Part shown: in pieces, positions 18,765-28,126 of the stretch
Numbering within the stretch: the stretch's first letter is position 1
Layout of the letters: the number at the start of each line of letters is the position of its first letter
From: Calothrix sp. 336/3
Lineage (GTDB): Bacteria; Cyanobacteriota; Cyanobacteriia; Cyanobacteriales; Nostocaceae
Direction: 5' to 3'
Length of the DNA stretch: 64,000 nt
Assembly (NCBI RefSeq): GCF_000734895.2
Contig: NZ_CP011382.1
Coordinates: 3,822,700-3,886,699, forward strand
Position numbers and translations under genes: made by a program
The notes under the pieces: generated by a model
The model's database searches: none
Seen by the model: only the letters and a program-made list of their open reading frames with translations
What the model was told of the DNA's origin: nothing

Positions 18765-19805
18765 TTAATTGCTTAATTGAACTAATTGCGATTCGATTTC
18801 TAATTTATTTAAATCGCGACCAATAAATACTAAACGAGTTTGTCTGGGTTCTTGATTTTGCCAAGGACGATCATAAAATTGTTCAAAGCGATTTCCTACA
18901 CCCTGTAAGACTAAGCGCATTTCCTTGTTAGGTACAGCGACAAAACCCTTGATGCGGTAAATTTCTTGTTCTTGGCTAAGGTTTTGTAACTGTTTCTGAA
19001 GCTGTTGGGGGTCAAAACTGCGGTCTAAAATTACATGGGTAGAAGTAATTTCTTCATCATGGTCATGTTCTTCTTCTGTATCATGATGACTAGGGCGACT
19101 ATCAAGATTGTCTTCCACTGCGGCGTTAAATCCTAATAAGATATCTGCGGCAAGTTTTCCTTGATGACTTTCGACAATTTTGACAACCCTTGGTAATTCT
19201 TGCTTGACAGTTGCCTCAACTTGGATTTTTGTCTCCTCATCCACTAAGTCAGTTTTATTCAGAATTACCAAATCAGCACAAGCTAATTGGTCTTCAAATA
19301 ATTCCTGTAAGGGAGTCTCATGTTCTAGACTATCATCCGCCGCTCTTTGAGTAGCGATCGCCTCTAAATCACTAGCAAATGTTCCTGCTGCCACTGCTGC
19401 ACAATCTACCACAGTAATGACTGCATCTACCGTTGCTCCGGCGCGAATTTCTTGCCAACGAAAAGCTTTGATTAAGGGTTTAGGTAATGCCAAACCAGAA
19501 GTTTCAATTAAAATACAGTCTATCTTGTCTCGCCGCTTCAGCAATTCCTGCATTGTGGGCAAAAATTCTTCCTGCACTGTGCAGCATAAACAACCATTAG
19601 TTAACTCGAAAATATTATTATCTTCTTCTTCTGGGCAAATTTGACAGGATTTCAATAACTCACCGTCAATCCCTAACTCCCCAAACTCATTAACTAATAC
19701 TGCAATTCGCCGCCCTTGATTATTTTCTAATAAATGGCGAATCAAAGTAGTTTTACCACTACCTAAAAAACCAGTGATGACGGTGACGGGAATTTTTGCT
19801 GCCAT
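18765..19805 (-). CDS. cobW: CobW-type COG0523 GTPase (metal chaperone family)
   Basis: The product is a G3E-family GTPase, implicated in metal delivery or homeostasis and historically linked to cobalamin synthesis. The 346-residue protein has P-loop GFLGSGKT (12-19), the metal-binding CxCC motif GCLCC (71-75), NKTD as base-recognition motif, and a His/Asp/Glu-rich stretch HHDTEEEHDHDEE (about 240-252) typical of metal-handling members. A CobW C-terminal domain follows. Which metal it serves cannot be told from sequence; the neighbour ho1 suggests nothing specific. Confidence 0.88.
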   Translation of the reverse strand: MAAKIPVTVITGFLGSGKTTLIRHLLENNQGRRIAVLVNEFGELGIDGELLKSCQICPEEEDNNIFELTNGCLCCTVQEEFLPTMQELLKRRDKIDCILIETSGLALPKPLIKAFRWQEIRAGATVDAVITVVDCAAVAAGTFASDLEAIATQRAADDSLEHETPLQELFEDQLACADLVILNKTDLVDEETKIQVEATVKQELPRVVKIVESHQGKLAADILLGFNAAVEDNLDSRPSHHDTEEEHDHDEEITSTHVILDRSFDPQQLQKQLQNLSQEQEIYRIKGFVAVPNKEMRLVLQGVGNRFEQFYDRPWQNQEPRQTRLVFIGRDLNKLEIESQLVQLSN

Positions 19806-19990
19806 GTTTTTCTCTCAATAGTGCTGCTGAGTGCGGGAAATTCCAACTCTGCAAATAGCAAGGACAGTACTCCTACCAAGGGAAAAAGCATAAAGCCTTG
19901 AGCCTGATACCCTTTTCCTTCCTAGAGGCACTGTCCCCACGGATTATTAATTTTAGAATGCTTTGGCAGCCTTGAAACCAGAACTACAAC
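19806..19990 (-). other. Structured spacer between ho1 and cobW
   Basis: The spacer contains GGACAGT (19862-19868) and ACTGTCC (19930-19936) as an inverted repeat. The enclosed 61 bases include GGAAAA/TTTTCC complementarity. It may end the ho1 transcript or form the cobW leader. No cobalamin riboswitch core (B12 box) is visible. Confidence 0.3.
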
Positions 19991-20707
19991 TTATTCAGCA
20001 GTTGCCAGTTCTGTACTACCCCTTGTCCGCCGACGGGTAAGGGTATTGTAGAGCATTTGCCCAATTGCCTTGATTAAATTACCTTCTAATTCTTGGAACA
20101 TTTTCATGTTCATGCCAAAAGCATCGTTTGCTTCTTCTACAATGCGATCGCCCATGGCATCATCAATTGGTAACTCGTCCAAAGTTTGGCGATACTTGGC
20201 TTTAAAACCCTTCTCATCAGGGATATCCGCAAACTCGTAAAAAGCTGTACCACTGCCATCATTCAGATTCATCGCAGTCACAGCAATATTCTTGAGAATT
20301 TGCCCCCCAGACAAATCACCTAAATAACGGGTGTAGGAATGTGCTATCAATAATTCCGGCTCTTGCTCAGAAATTTCCCGAATTCTTTGTACATAAGCTT
20401 GCCCTGCGGCGGAAAGTTGAATCTGCTCCCGCCAATTACTGCCGTAATAATAGGTTAAATCCTGCTCTAGAGTCTGCTTACGGTGTAGTTCAGGAAAGTT
20501 TATTTTGCCAATAATCGGATGATTCCGGTGTTTTTCCATCTCCTCTTCCATCGCTGCGTAGATGTAGTAGAAGTTGGCAACCAGTTTCCGATAGGAGCTT
20601 TTTTCTACCACTCCCTTTAAAAAACACTTGACAAAACCAACGTTTTCTGCCATCGTGTGGGCTTTTTTGGTTCCGACACGCAGTTTGGTCGCTAAATTGC
20701 TGCTCAT
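19991..20707 (-). CDS. ho1: Heme oxygenase (biliverdin-producing)
   Basis: The product opens heme to biliverdin IX-alpha with ferredoxin electrons, the first step to phycobilins and phytochrome chromophores. The 238-residue protein has the proximal heme ligand His17 (VGTKKAHTMAE) and the distal helix motif YLGDLSGGQILKNIA. The sequence EEEMEKHRNHPIIGKINFPE is typical of cyanobacterial HO1. It is monocistronic in appearance with a long upstream spacer. Confidence 0.96.
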   Translation of the reverse strand: MSSNLATKLRVGTKKAHTMAENVGFVKCFLKGVVEKSSYRKLVANFYYIYAAMEEEMEKHRNHPIIGKINFPELHRKQTLEQDLTYYYGSNWREQIQLSAAGQAYVQRIREISEQEPELLIAHSYTRYLGDLSGGQILKNIAVTAMNLNDGSGTAFYEFADIPDEKGFKAKYRQTLDELPIDDAMGDRIVEEANDAFGMNMKMFQELEGNLIKAIGQMLYNTLTRRRTRGSTELATAE

Positions 20708-21751
20708 ACTAAAGGTCTTAACTTTAAATTAAGGTCAAGGTTGAACTATTCAGGATGGAGGATAGGGTTTTCCCAGGGGATAGTTGAACCGAAACAGCTA
20801 AAAACTCAGATAAAAAACTTACAATCCCAGGTTAGAAACCAGATTTTCTTGTTTTTGCTGAATAATTATTTGCAAATCGGCGGCTATCCTCTAAAATGAC
20901 ATCCTTATTCTTGCTGAACTTGCGTAGTTGTAACTGACTCGAACGACTACAAAAGCTACTAAAACGTTACAGTAAAACTATTTGATGAGAATTTCTATTA
21001 ATTTTTTTTAAGTTAATTGCCTCCGTAAAATCCCTGAATTAGCCTGAAACTCCCTCAGGGTAAAACATATGCTGGTATATACCTGTGAGATATTTAGCAA
21101 TATTGGTTTTTATCAGTTCAATTTAGATGACATAAAAATCATCAAATTCTTAACATTTTGTATTTTAAATTCATTAAATTTAACTCTTACCCATATTTTC
21201 CGGTTGCAATAGATATAGCTCCGTAAAAATACAGAATCTTTACAAGAGCTTGTCTAAAATTTTAGGTATTTGTGCTTAAAATACAGTCAAAACTGACGTA
21301 GATTGGTGTTTGGTTGCTATTAATACGTATTGACTGCACGATGGTAGAAGTTCAGGATAGGGAAAGATTAATAACAGATGTCTGGATTTTTAGATAAAAA
21401 CTGCCTGATTTTTCTGGGGAATGGGTAGTAAGAAAGCCTAGAAAAGGGTTGTCATGGAAACCATGAAAAATCTTTTCCTGTTTTCTCTGTTTCATCCTTT
21501 CCTTAACCTTCAACTGAGATTAAGTAGTCAGACAAAATTAATTACACAAATTTTGACCTCAAACCCAGATAAGGACTAAAAAGTCAAGTGTAAATACATC
21601 TGTCTAAATAACTTAAGGTGAGAACCATAGAAGTTTTTCTGTCTTCTGTGCGATGACTTCTAGCACTCATGTAAATAACTTCTAGATTTTCAGAATTGTT
21701 TGGATCAAGTGTAAAGTGCTATTCTCCAGTTGTGTGGAGTGTAACAAAATT
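20708..21751. other. 1-kb spacer between divergent ho1 and glmM
   Basis: No gene of recognisable type lies in this AT-rich region. Weak inverted repeats are present, for example CCCTGA/TCAGGG at 21032-21060 and TCATGG/CCATGA at 21452-21466. Both the ho1 and glmM promoters should be here; I cannot place them. Confidence 0.4.
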
Positions 21752-23221
21752 ATGGTTTCATCTATAGCTCGCAATGGTATACGTGGGGATGCAGCACCAG
21801 AAGCTCATGGGTTAGACAAAGTATTCGCTGGTGGTTTCATCTCTAACTCCCTGGTATTACCAAATAACCCTCTATTTGGTACAGATGGGATTCGTGGGAA
21901 GGTGGGAGAATTACTGAGTGCTCCTTTAGCTTTGCATATTGGCTTTTGGACGGGAATTGTTTTGCGTACCCATGCTTCCCATTCAGGACCAATAATTCTA
22001 GGGCAAGACTCTAGAAATTCCAGTGATATGTTGGCAATGGCTTTAAGCGCAGGTTTAACAGCTGCTGGGGTAGATGTTTGGTATTTGGGTTTGTGTCCCA
22101 CTCCCTGTGTTGCCTACCTGACAAGTATGAGTAATGCCATTGGTGGGGTAATGATTTCTGCTAGCCATAACCCTCCTGAAGATAACGGGATTAAGATTTT
22201 TGGAGCCAATGGCACAAAATTACCTCAAGTACTGCAAGGAGAAATTGAAGCTGGAGTTCGGGGACAAATATCTCAAACAGCAGCTACAAGTACTTGTGGA
22301 CACCATTACTCTCGTCCAGAATTAGTCAGAGACTATGGTGAAGCTTTAAAACAGCCTTTGCAAGCAGATGTGAATTTGCAAGGGATGAAGATTGTTTTAG
22401 ATTTGGCTTGGGGTGCGGCAGTAGGTCTTGCACCTATGATATTTACAGATATGGGGGCAGAGGTTATCTGTTTACATCATCAAGCAGATGGCGATCGCAT
22501 CAATGTCAAATGCGGTTCTACTCACCTAGAGATTCTGCAAAAGGCAGTGAGGGAACATAATGCTCACATTGGCTTTGCCTTTGATGGTGATGCTGACAGA
22601 GTTTTAGCAGTCGATAACACCGGACGACCAGTTAACGGTGACTATATTCTCTATCTCTGGGGACGACATCTCCAACAACAGCAAGCTTTACCCGATAACC
22701 TAATTATTTCCACCGTCATGGCAAATTTAGGTTTTGAGCGTGCTTGGAAACAAATTGGTGGTCAGTTAATCCGTACTGCCGTTGGTGATCAATATGTCCA
22801 AGCAGAAATGTTACGCACTGGCGGAATGCTTGGTGGTGAACAATCAGGACATATTTTGTGTCGTCACTATGGCATTACTGGTGATGGTTTACTCACCGCT
22901 TTACACCTGGCAAGCTTAGTCAAGCAAACGGGAGAACCCCTAGCAGAACTAATTAACCAGAGTTTCCAAACCTATCCCCAATTACTGCGTAACGTCCGGG
23001 TAGAAGATAGAACAAAGCGCTTGAGTTGGCAAGAATGTGAGCCATTAATGGGAGCGATCGCCCGTGGAGAAGCGGCAATGGGTGATGCTGGCAGAATCCT
23101 GGTTCGTGCTTCCGGTACTGAACCCGTGATTCGCGTCATGGTAGAAGCTGAAGAGGCAACACTCACTGAATATTGGACAAATGAGCTTGTCAGTATAGTA
23201 CAACAATATTTTGTTGGGTAA
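21752..23221 (+). CDS. glmM: Phosphoglucosamine mutase
   Basis: The product interconverts glucosamine-6-phosphate and glucosamine-1-phosphate on the way to UDP-GlcNAc for peptidoglycan. From ATG 21752 it has 489 residues. An extended N-terminus of about 35 residues precedes the conserved start [13 protein letters not shown]. The phosphoserine loop is [17 protein letters not shown] (Ser near 138), the metal loop DGDADR, and the sugar-binding end [14 protein letters not shown]. An in-frame GTG lies 36 bases upstream at 21716; the true start is uncertain. No operon partner is evident. Confidence 0.93.
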   Translation: MVSSIARNGIRGDAAPEAHGLDKVFAGGFISNSLVLPNNPLFGTDGIRGKVGELLSAPLALHIGFWTGIVLRTHASHSGPIILGQDSRNSSDMLAMALSAGLTAAGVDVWYLGLCPTPCVAYLTSMSNAIGGVMISASHNPPEDNGIKIFGANGTKLPQVLQGEIEAGVRGQISQTAATSTCGHHYSRPELVRDYGEALKQPLQADVNLQGMKIVLDLAWGAAVGLAPMIFTDMGAEVICLHHQADGDRINVKCGSTHLEILQKAVREHNAHIGFAFDGDADRVLAVDNTGRPVNGDYILYLWGRHLQQQQALPDNLIISTVMANLGFERAWKQIGGQLIRTAVGDQYVQAEMLRTGGMLGGEQSGHILCRHYGITGDGLLTALHLASLVKQTGEPLAELINQSFQTYPQLLRNVRVEDRTKRLSWQECEPLMGAIARGEAAMGDAGRILVRASGTEPVIRVMVEAEEATLTEYWTNELVSIVQQYFVG

Positions 23222-23267
23222 CGCTTGCCGTGAGCAACTTGTACTGAGGGAAGTCGAGGTAAATTGA

Positions 23268-23286
23268 ATGGGTAATGGGTAATGGT
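23268..23286 (+). repeat. Short heptad repeat ATGGGTA
   Basis: Two perfect and one imperfect tandem copies of ATGGGTA lie in the spacer after glmM, in the style of cyanobacterial heptamer repeats. Confidence 0.4.
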
Positions 23287-23443
23287 AACTCGAAGAAATA
23301 CCCACACCCTTACCTTTCCCCTTTGCCTAGTTTGACAATTGTCGTTGTGACAATCATGGGAAAAATTGATATAAAGGCACTCAGTAGTTATAACTACCAA
23401 GAGTATTCTTCATACTCGCCATTCTTTGCCTATTTCCTTCCCC

Positions 23444-25099
23444 ATGGCTAAACCCAAGAAAAAAAGCAAACGTTCTCAGAAAAATTCCCAGACAGCAAAA
23501 CCTACCCTGACTCTGCAAGAACGTCTTGCCCAGAAACGTCAAGCAACAAAGGCAAAAAAAGAACTCACAAGCTTAGTCACCAAAGCAGTTTCCACAGCCC
23601 TATTTGTGGGTTTTCTGGTTTTTCTTGCTGCTGGAGTGAAAGCGGCAGTACCGGCGGTACTCGGTATTATTATTCTTACCCTTGCCTACAAATACCCTCG
23701 GCAAGCTCTATTAGCTTTCATTATTTATGTACCCTTGGGTGGGACAATTACTTACTACATTGGTAACAGTCCAATTCTGCAATTAGCCAAGGATGCTTTT
23801 TATATCCCCGCAGCCATCGGACTATGGCAGCAATGCAAGCAACGGGGAGAACCTTTTATTATTCCCCAAAGTATTAAAAATCCTCTTTATATAGTTCTGG
23901 GTTCCAGTATCCTCACTCTGCTATTTGTGAACGGTGCCCAGCAATTTAATCCGACCTCTGCCGGACCTTTTGAGGAAGCAGTGAAGGAATTTCCCTTAGG
24001 TATGGGAATTCTCGGTTTAAAGGCATTTTTAGGATATGTACCCGTAATTACTTGTTACTACTATTTCATTCGGGATAAAAAAGATTTTCTCATGTTATCC
24101 CGCCTACAAATTTTTCTAACTCTCTTCTGTTGCGTGTTAGGAGTATTACAATATGCTCTCTTACTCGTTGGTGTTTGTAAGGGAACGCAATTTGCCGAAG
24201 GAGATGCACTATTTAAAGCTTCCCTCGATGCACGTTGTTATTTTGGTGGCGCTCTGATCTACAGTCCCCAGGAAGGGATGATTCGTTTACCAGGAACCTT
24301 TGTTGCTCCTTGGCAATGGGCATGGTTTTTGATTGCTAGTACATTTTTTACCTTCGCTACAGGTTTTAGTGACCCATCGATTCTGTGGCGGATTATTAGT
24401 CTGGTTTCCATGGCATCCGTATTTGTCAATGCTGTGATTTCTGGACAGAGAATAGCCCTAGCTTTAGTTCCTACTTGCTTTGTTTTGTTGCTACTACTCA
24501 CAGGTCAATTAGGTAACTTAAAGCGCTTTGTGCCGATTCTGGGGGGATTAGCGTTGGTATTAAGTGTGGCGATCGCCTCTAATCCTGCCGTGATTCAAGA
24601 GAGAACTCAAAGCTTTGTAGACCGTTGGAACGCTTCTCCACCCTACGAATTTATCACTCAGCAATTTGAAGAGAACTGGAAAGATGTGGACGGTCCCCTA
24701 GGAAGCGGTTTAGGTCGTGCCACTAACTCTGCTCGCGCTATGGGCAAAACTAAGCTTGTAGAAACCTATTACCCAAAAGTTTTATATGAAACGGGAATTA
24801 TTGGGGTATTGGGCTTTCTGGGATTAGTAACAGTGCTGACTATTTCTGCCTTTCGCACTCAACGTTCTATAAAAAACCGTAATTTCCGCAGTTACGCTGC
24901 TAGTATGTGGGTGTTTATACTTTTTATTAGCTATAACACTTACTACTATCCTCTGGATGTAGATCCCGTAGCTGTCTATTACTGGTTTGCCGCAGGTATA
25001 CTGTTTAAATTGCCAATTATCGATAAACAAGAAAGAAACAATGATGAAAGTGCTGAAAATTTAAAATCGAATCGCAAAAATGTATTAAAAGTCTCCTAG
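23444..25099 (+). CDS. hpsL: HpsL-like polysaccharide biosynthesis membrane protein
   Basis: The product is a polytopic membrane protein of 551 residues with a very basic Lys-rich N-terminus (MAKPKKKSKRSQKN), roughly ten helices, and an O-antigen polymerase/ligase-like layout. A long extracytoplasmic segment contains RTQSFVDRWNASPPYEF and GLGRATNSARAMG. It resembles the hormogonium polysaccharide protein HpsL and probably polymerises or processes an exported glycan. The ATG at 23444 is preferred over the TTG at 23426. It is followed by three glycosyltransferase genes on the same strand, supporting the assignment. The name rests on my recognition of the family and gene order. Confidence 0.7.
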   Translation: MAKPKKKSKRSQKNSQTAKPTLTLQERLAQKRQATKAKKELTSLVTKAVSTALFVGFLVFLAAGVKAAVPAVLGIIILTLAYKYPRQALLAFIIYVPLGGTITYYIGNSPILQLAKDAFYIPAAIGLWQQCKQRGEPFIIPQSIKNPLYIVLGSSILTLLFVNGAQQFNPTSAGPFEEAVKEFPLGMGILGLKAFLGYVPVITCYYYFIRDKKDFLMLSRLQIFLTLFCCVLGVLQYALLLVGVCKGTQFAEGDALFKASLDARCYFGGALIYSPQEGMIRLPGTFVAPWQWAWFLIASTFFTFATGFSDPSILWRIISLVSMASVFVNAVISGQRIALALVPTCFVLLLLLTGQLGNLKRFVPILGGLALVLSVAIASNPAVIQERTQSFVDRWNASPPYEFITQQFEENWKDVDGPLGSGLGRATNSARAMGKTKLVETYYPKVLYETGIIGVLGFLGLVTVLTISAFRTQRSIKNRNFRSYAASMWVFILFISYNTYYYPLDVDPVAVYYWFAAGILFKLPIIDKQERNNDESAENLKSNRKNVLKVS

Positions 25100-25671
25100 A
25101 AATTGGATAAAACTCAATATAAATTTTTAGGAAAGTGATTAGCTCTCCTATGCTTTCATAACTAAATTATTTTTGCTAACACTAAATTTTGCATAAAAAG
25201 TCTAGATAGAAATCCTTGTTTGATTTTTGTTGTTATCGCCTGCTCTTTGAGCCTACAAATCTTGGGTGATAGGGTGTTTTATCACGAGATTCATAACGCA
25301 GCTAATTGCTATGAGTAGTACTTTATAGCGTTTCCCAATCAGATGAAATACAACAACCCCACCCGCCCTATCGGGCACCCTCCCCGATTTCGAGGAGGGC
25401 TGGGGAGGGGTTCTTCTACACCTCACTAGAATGAGAAATGCCATATATTTTACCTTTCAATCATTAAATCAGATTTTTATACACCCAGCTACACATATCA
25501 AAATAATAAAAATATGTCTTTAGTTAAATTCAATATTTCTAGTTATTTCAAGTTGATTATTAATATAATTTTACGGTTATCTCATCAAACATCTGAATAT
25601 ATAACAATATAGTTGCTGTATATACCCAACCTCAAAATATTAATTAGACATCTTATCCCTTGACAATATCA
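25100..25671. other. Spacer carrying a MITE-like repeat
   Basis: This 572-base AT-rich stretch between hpsL-like and hpsN-like genes holds one GC-rich repeat element (25326-25443) and otherwise nothing recognised. Confidence 0.5.
25326..25443. mobile_element. MITE-like element with terminal inverted repeats
   Basis: The roughly 118-base element has imperfect terminal inverted repeats of about 35 bases (left TAGCGTTTCCCAATC, right end read inward TGGCATTTCTCATTC, both running to AACCCC). The GC-rich centre has nested hairpins: GCCC-TATC-GGGC, and CCCTCC with GGAGGG. It is flanked by TA-rich sequence. It encodes nothing, so it would be a non-autonomous element moved by an unlinked transposase. 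Confidence 0.55.
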
Positions 25672-26688
25672 ATGAATAACTTACCATTTATTTCCGTTAT
25701 TATCCCTACCTATGGTCGTGAAGAGCCTCTTCGTGACAGTATTGTTGATATACTCAAGCAAGATTATCCCAATTTTGAAGTTATCGTAGTAGACCAAACT
25801 CAAAACCATCAACCTGAAATTACAGAATTTCTCACAGAACAAGATAAAATCGGCAAAATTAAATGGTTACGGATTGATTGGGCAAGTTTACCTGGAGCCA
25901 GAAATTATGCTGTCAGACGTTCCCAAGGAGAAATTATTTTATTTATCGATGATGATGTCCAAATTCCCCCAGGTTATTTAACTGCTCACGCCAAAAATTT
26001 TGTAGAAAAGCCAGAAATCGGAGCTGTTGCTGGGCGAGTTTTTGACAGAATGAAAATGGCAGATGCTGCCCAAGGTAGAACCCAGGGAGACACAAATTAT
26101 AAGGAAATAGAATACTTACCTCCTCAAGCAATGGATCCAGGGATTGCTTGGTATTACATCGACTTGGTACATACAATTAAACCTCAAGAAGTGATTACTG
26201 CCAGAGGTTGTAATATGTCTTTCCGACGAGAGATATTTACTAAATATGGTATTCATTTTGATGAAAGATTTCGTGGTAGTGCAGTTCGGGAAGAGTCAGA
26301 CTTTTGTTTAAGAATACGTAAAACTGGCTATAAAATTTGGTATGATCCAGAAGCTTATTTAGTACATTTAGGAGAAGAAACTGGAGGCTGTCATGATATT
26401 AGTACCCGTTCTTCTAAATATCAATTAACTTTCTACCATAATCATTTTTTGTTAGGTTTAAATAATCTCACGGTTTTCCAAGCATTACGTCTTTATGCTC
26501 GCTTGTTTGATTGCCATGTTTTAGGTCGTCCCCCCTGCCATAAAAGCGCCTCTCCCATCAAAATTTTAACTCGTGGTGTTTTCTACACATTAGGTTTTAT
26601 CAAAGCATTAATTACCATGATGCAATCATTATGGAATGATGGTCAGGTTTACACAGAATTAGATAAGCAAATAGTTAATAGTCAGTAA
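25672..26688 (+). CDS. hpsN: Family 2 glycosyltransferase, HpsN-like
   Basis: The product is a cytoplasmic-facing GT-A glycosyltransferase of 338 residues. It has the nucleotide-sugar fold start ISVIIPTYGREEPLRDSI, the metal-binding motif ILFIDDDVQIPPG, and the acceptor region RGCNMSFRREIF with RFRGSAVREESDFCLR. It probably adds a sugar to a lipid-linked exopolysaccharide repeat. The ATG at 25672 is chosen; the upstream TTG at 25660 is weaker. Position after the HpsL-like gene and before two GT4 genes matches the hormogonium polysaccharide set. Confidence 0.75.
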   Translation: MNNLPFISVIIPTYGREEPLRDSIVDILKQDYPNFEVIVVDQTQNHQPEITEFLTEQDKIGKIKWLRIDWASLPGARNYAVRRSQGEIILFIDDDVQIPPGYLTAHAKNFVEKPEIGAVAGRVFDRMKMADAAQGRTQGDTNYKEIEYLPPQAMDPGIAWYYIDLVHTIKPQEVITARGCNMSFRREIFTKYGIHFDERFRGSAVREESDFCLRIRKTGYKIWYDPEAYLVHLGEETGGCHDISTRSSKYQLTFYHNHFLLGLNNLTVFQALRLYARLFDCHVLGRPPCHKSASPIKILTRGVFYTLGFIKALITMMQSLWNDGQVYTELDKQIVNSQ

Positions 26689-26749
26689 TTTGTAAAAACA
26701 AGTGGGTAAGTAGTATTTATCCACAAATTATCAATTTTTAAATAGCAAT

Positions 26750-27922
26750 ATGAAAATTTTAGTCGCCAGTCATACTTATATTGTAGACCTTAACTGTGAG
26801 AAATTACGGGCATTATCTCGTCTACAAACAGATACTCAGGTTACAGTTGTAGTTCCCAAAAAATGGCGACCCGGTGGAGTGCAAAATAAAATTATTTATT
26901 CGCAATTCAAGGATGAAGGTAATTTTAGGATTGTCCCAATTTCTAACTGGAGTGAAAATCATCAAGGATTACTCACCTTTGGTGCAGATTTAATTGGCTT
27001 ATTAAAAGATTTTCATCCTGATATTATTCAAGTAGAACAAGGTTCTAGGGGTCTTGCCTATGCAGAGATGATTACCTTGAATAAACTATTAGGATTGAAA
27101 GCAAAAAATATATTTTTCACCTGGTGGAATTTACCTTATAATTTAAAATTTCCTATTTCTTTGCTAGAAAAATATAATCTAAACAATAGTGATGGGATTA
27201 TTTCCGGCAATCAGGATGGTGCCGATATTCTGAGACAGCAAGGATATACTAAACCTATCAAGGTGATGCCACAGTTGGGTGTAGATGAGAATATATTTAA
27301 ACCGCAGCATCAACCAGATTTAGCAAAGCAATTAGGAATCAATAGTGAGGATTTTGTCGTTGGTTTTGTTGGTCGCTTTGTTCCTGAAAAAGGGCTGATA
27401 ACTCTGTTAAATGCATTGACAAAAATCAAAGATAAATCATGGAAATTATTACTCCTTGGGCGAGGAGAATTACGAGAACAAATAATTAAAATATCTTTAG
27501 AAGCAGGGTTACAGGATAGATTAATTCTACTAGAAAGTGTACCCCATGATGAAGTGGCTAAATATATCAATTTAATGAGTACTTTAGTCTTACCTTCGGA
27601 AACAACATATAAATTTAAAACTCTCACTTCTGTGGGGTGGAAGGAGCAGTTCGGTCATGTATTAATCGAGGCAATGGCTTCTCAAATTCCAGTTATTGGT
27701 TCAGATTCTGGAGAAATTCCCTATGTGATTAAAGATGTGGGTTTGGTCTTTCCAGAAGGAGACGCAGAAGCATTATCTGGCTGTATTTCTAGGTTAATAG
27801 ATGATAGAGATTTTGCTCAGAGTCTGGGGCAAATGGGATATCAAAAAGCAATGGCAAAATATACAAATATTGCGTTAGCTAAACAACAATTGGAATTTTA
27901 TCAAGAGCTAATTAACTCATAG
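26750..27922 (+). CDS. hpsO: Family 4 glycosyltransferase, HpsO-like
   Basis: The product is a GT-B (GT4) glycosyltransferase of 390 residues. The N-terminal acceptor half begins MKILVASHTYIVDLNCEKLR. The C-terminal donor half shows VGFVGRFVPEKGLITLLNAL and the EX7E-type region EQFGHVLIEAMASQIPVIGS. It lies 61 bases after the HpsN-like gene and likely shares its transcript. The enzyme class is clear; the HpsO name is by gene order and resemblance. Confidence 0.7.
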   Translation: MKILVASHTYIVDLNCEKLRALSRLQTDTQVTVVVPKKWRPGGVQNKIIYSQFKDEGNFRIVPISNWSENHQGLLTFGADLIGLLKDFHPDIIQVEQGSRGLAYAEMITLNKLLGLKAKNIFFTWWNLPYNLKFPISLLEKYNLNNSDGIISGNQDGADILRQQGYTKPIKVMPQLGVDENIFKPQHQPDLAKQLGINSEDFVVGFVGRFVPEKGLITLLNALTKIKDKSWKLLLLGRGELREQIIKISLEAGLQDRLILLESVPHDEVAKYINLMSTLVLPSETTYKFKTLTSVGWKEQFGHVLIEAMASQIPVIGSDSGEIPYVIKDVGLVFPEGDAEALSGCISRLIDDRDFAQSLGQMGYQKAMAKYTNIALAKQQLEFYQELINS

Positions 27923-28126
27923 GTCTTGCAAATATAGATATTTTTTGCTCATCAAACAATAGTAAGTTAAATAACATTAAATATTTGTTAGTTCATGATT
28001 TAGTGGCTATTGTGAAAAACCCTAAATACCCTTATTCTTGATAAATAAAAAAACACTAATTATTAAATAGTGGCATAACTTTTGATATATTGCTTCCCTA
28101 TTCCCTAGCACTTTTTCCTACTTTAC

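Noticed and set aside
19806..19990. Cobalamin riboswitch upstream of the CobW-type gene
   Set aside because: No B12-box-like core sequence is present.
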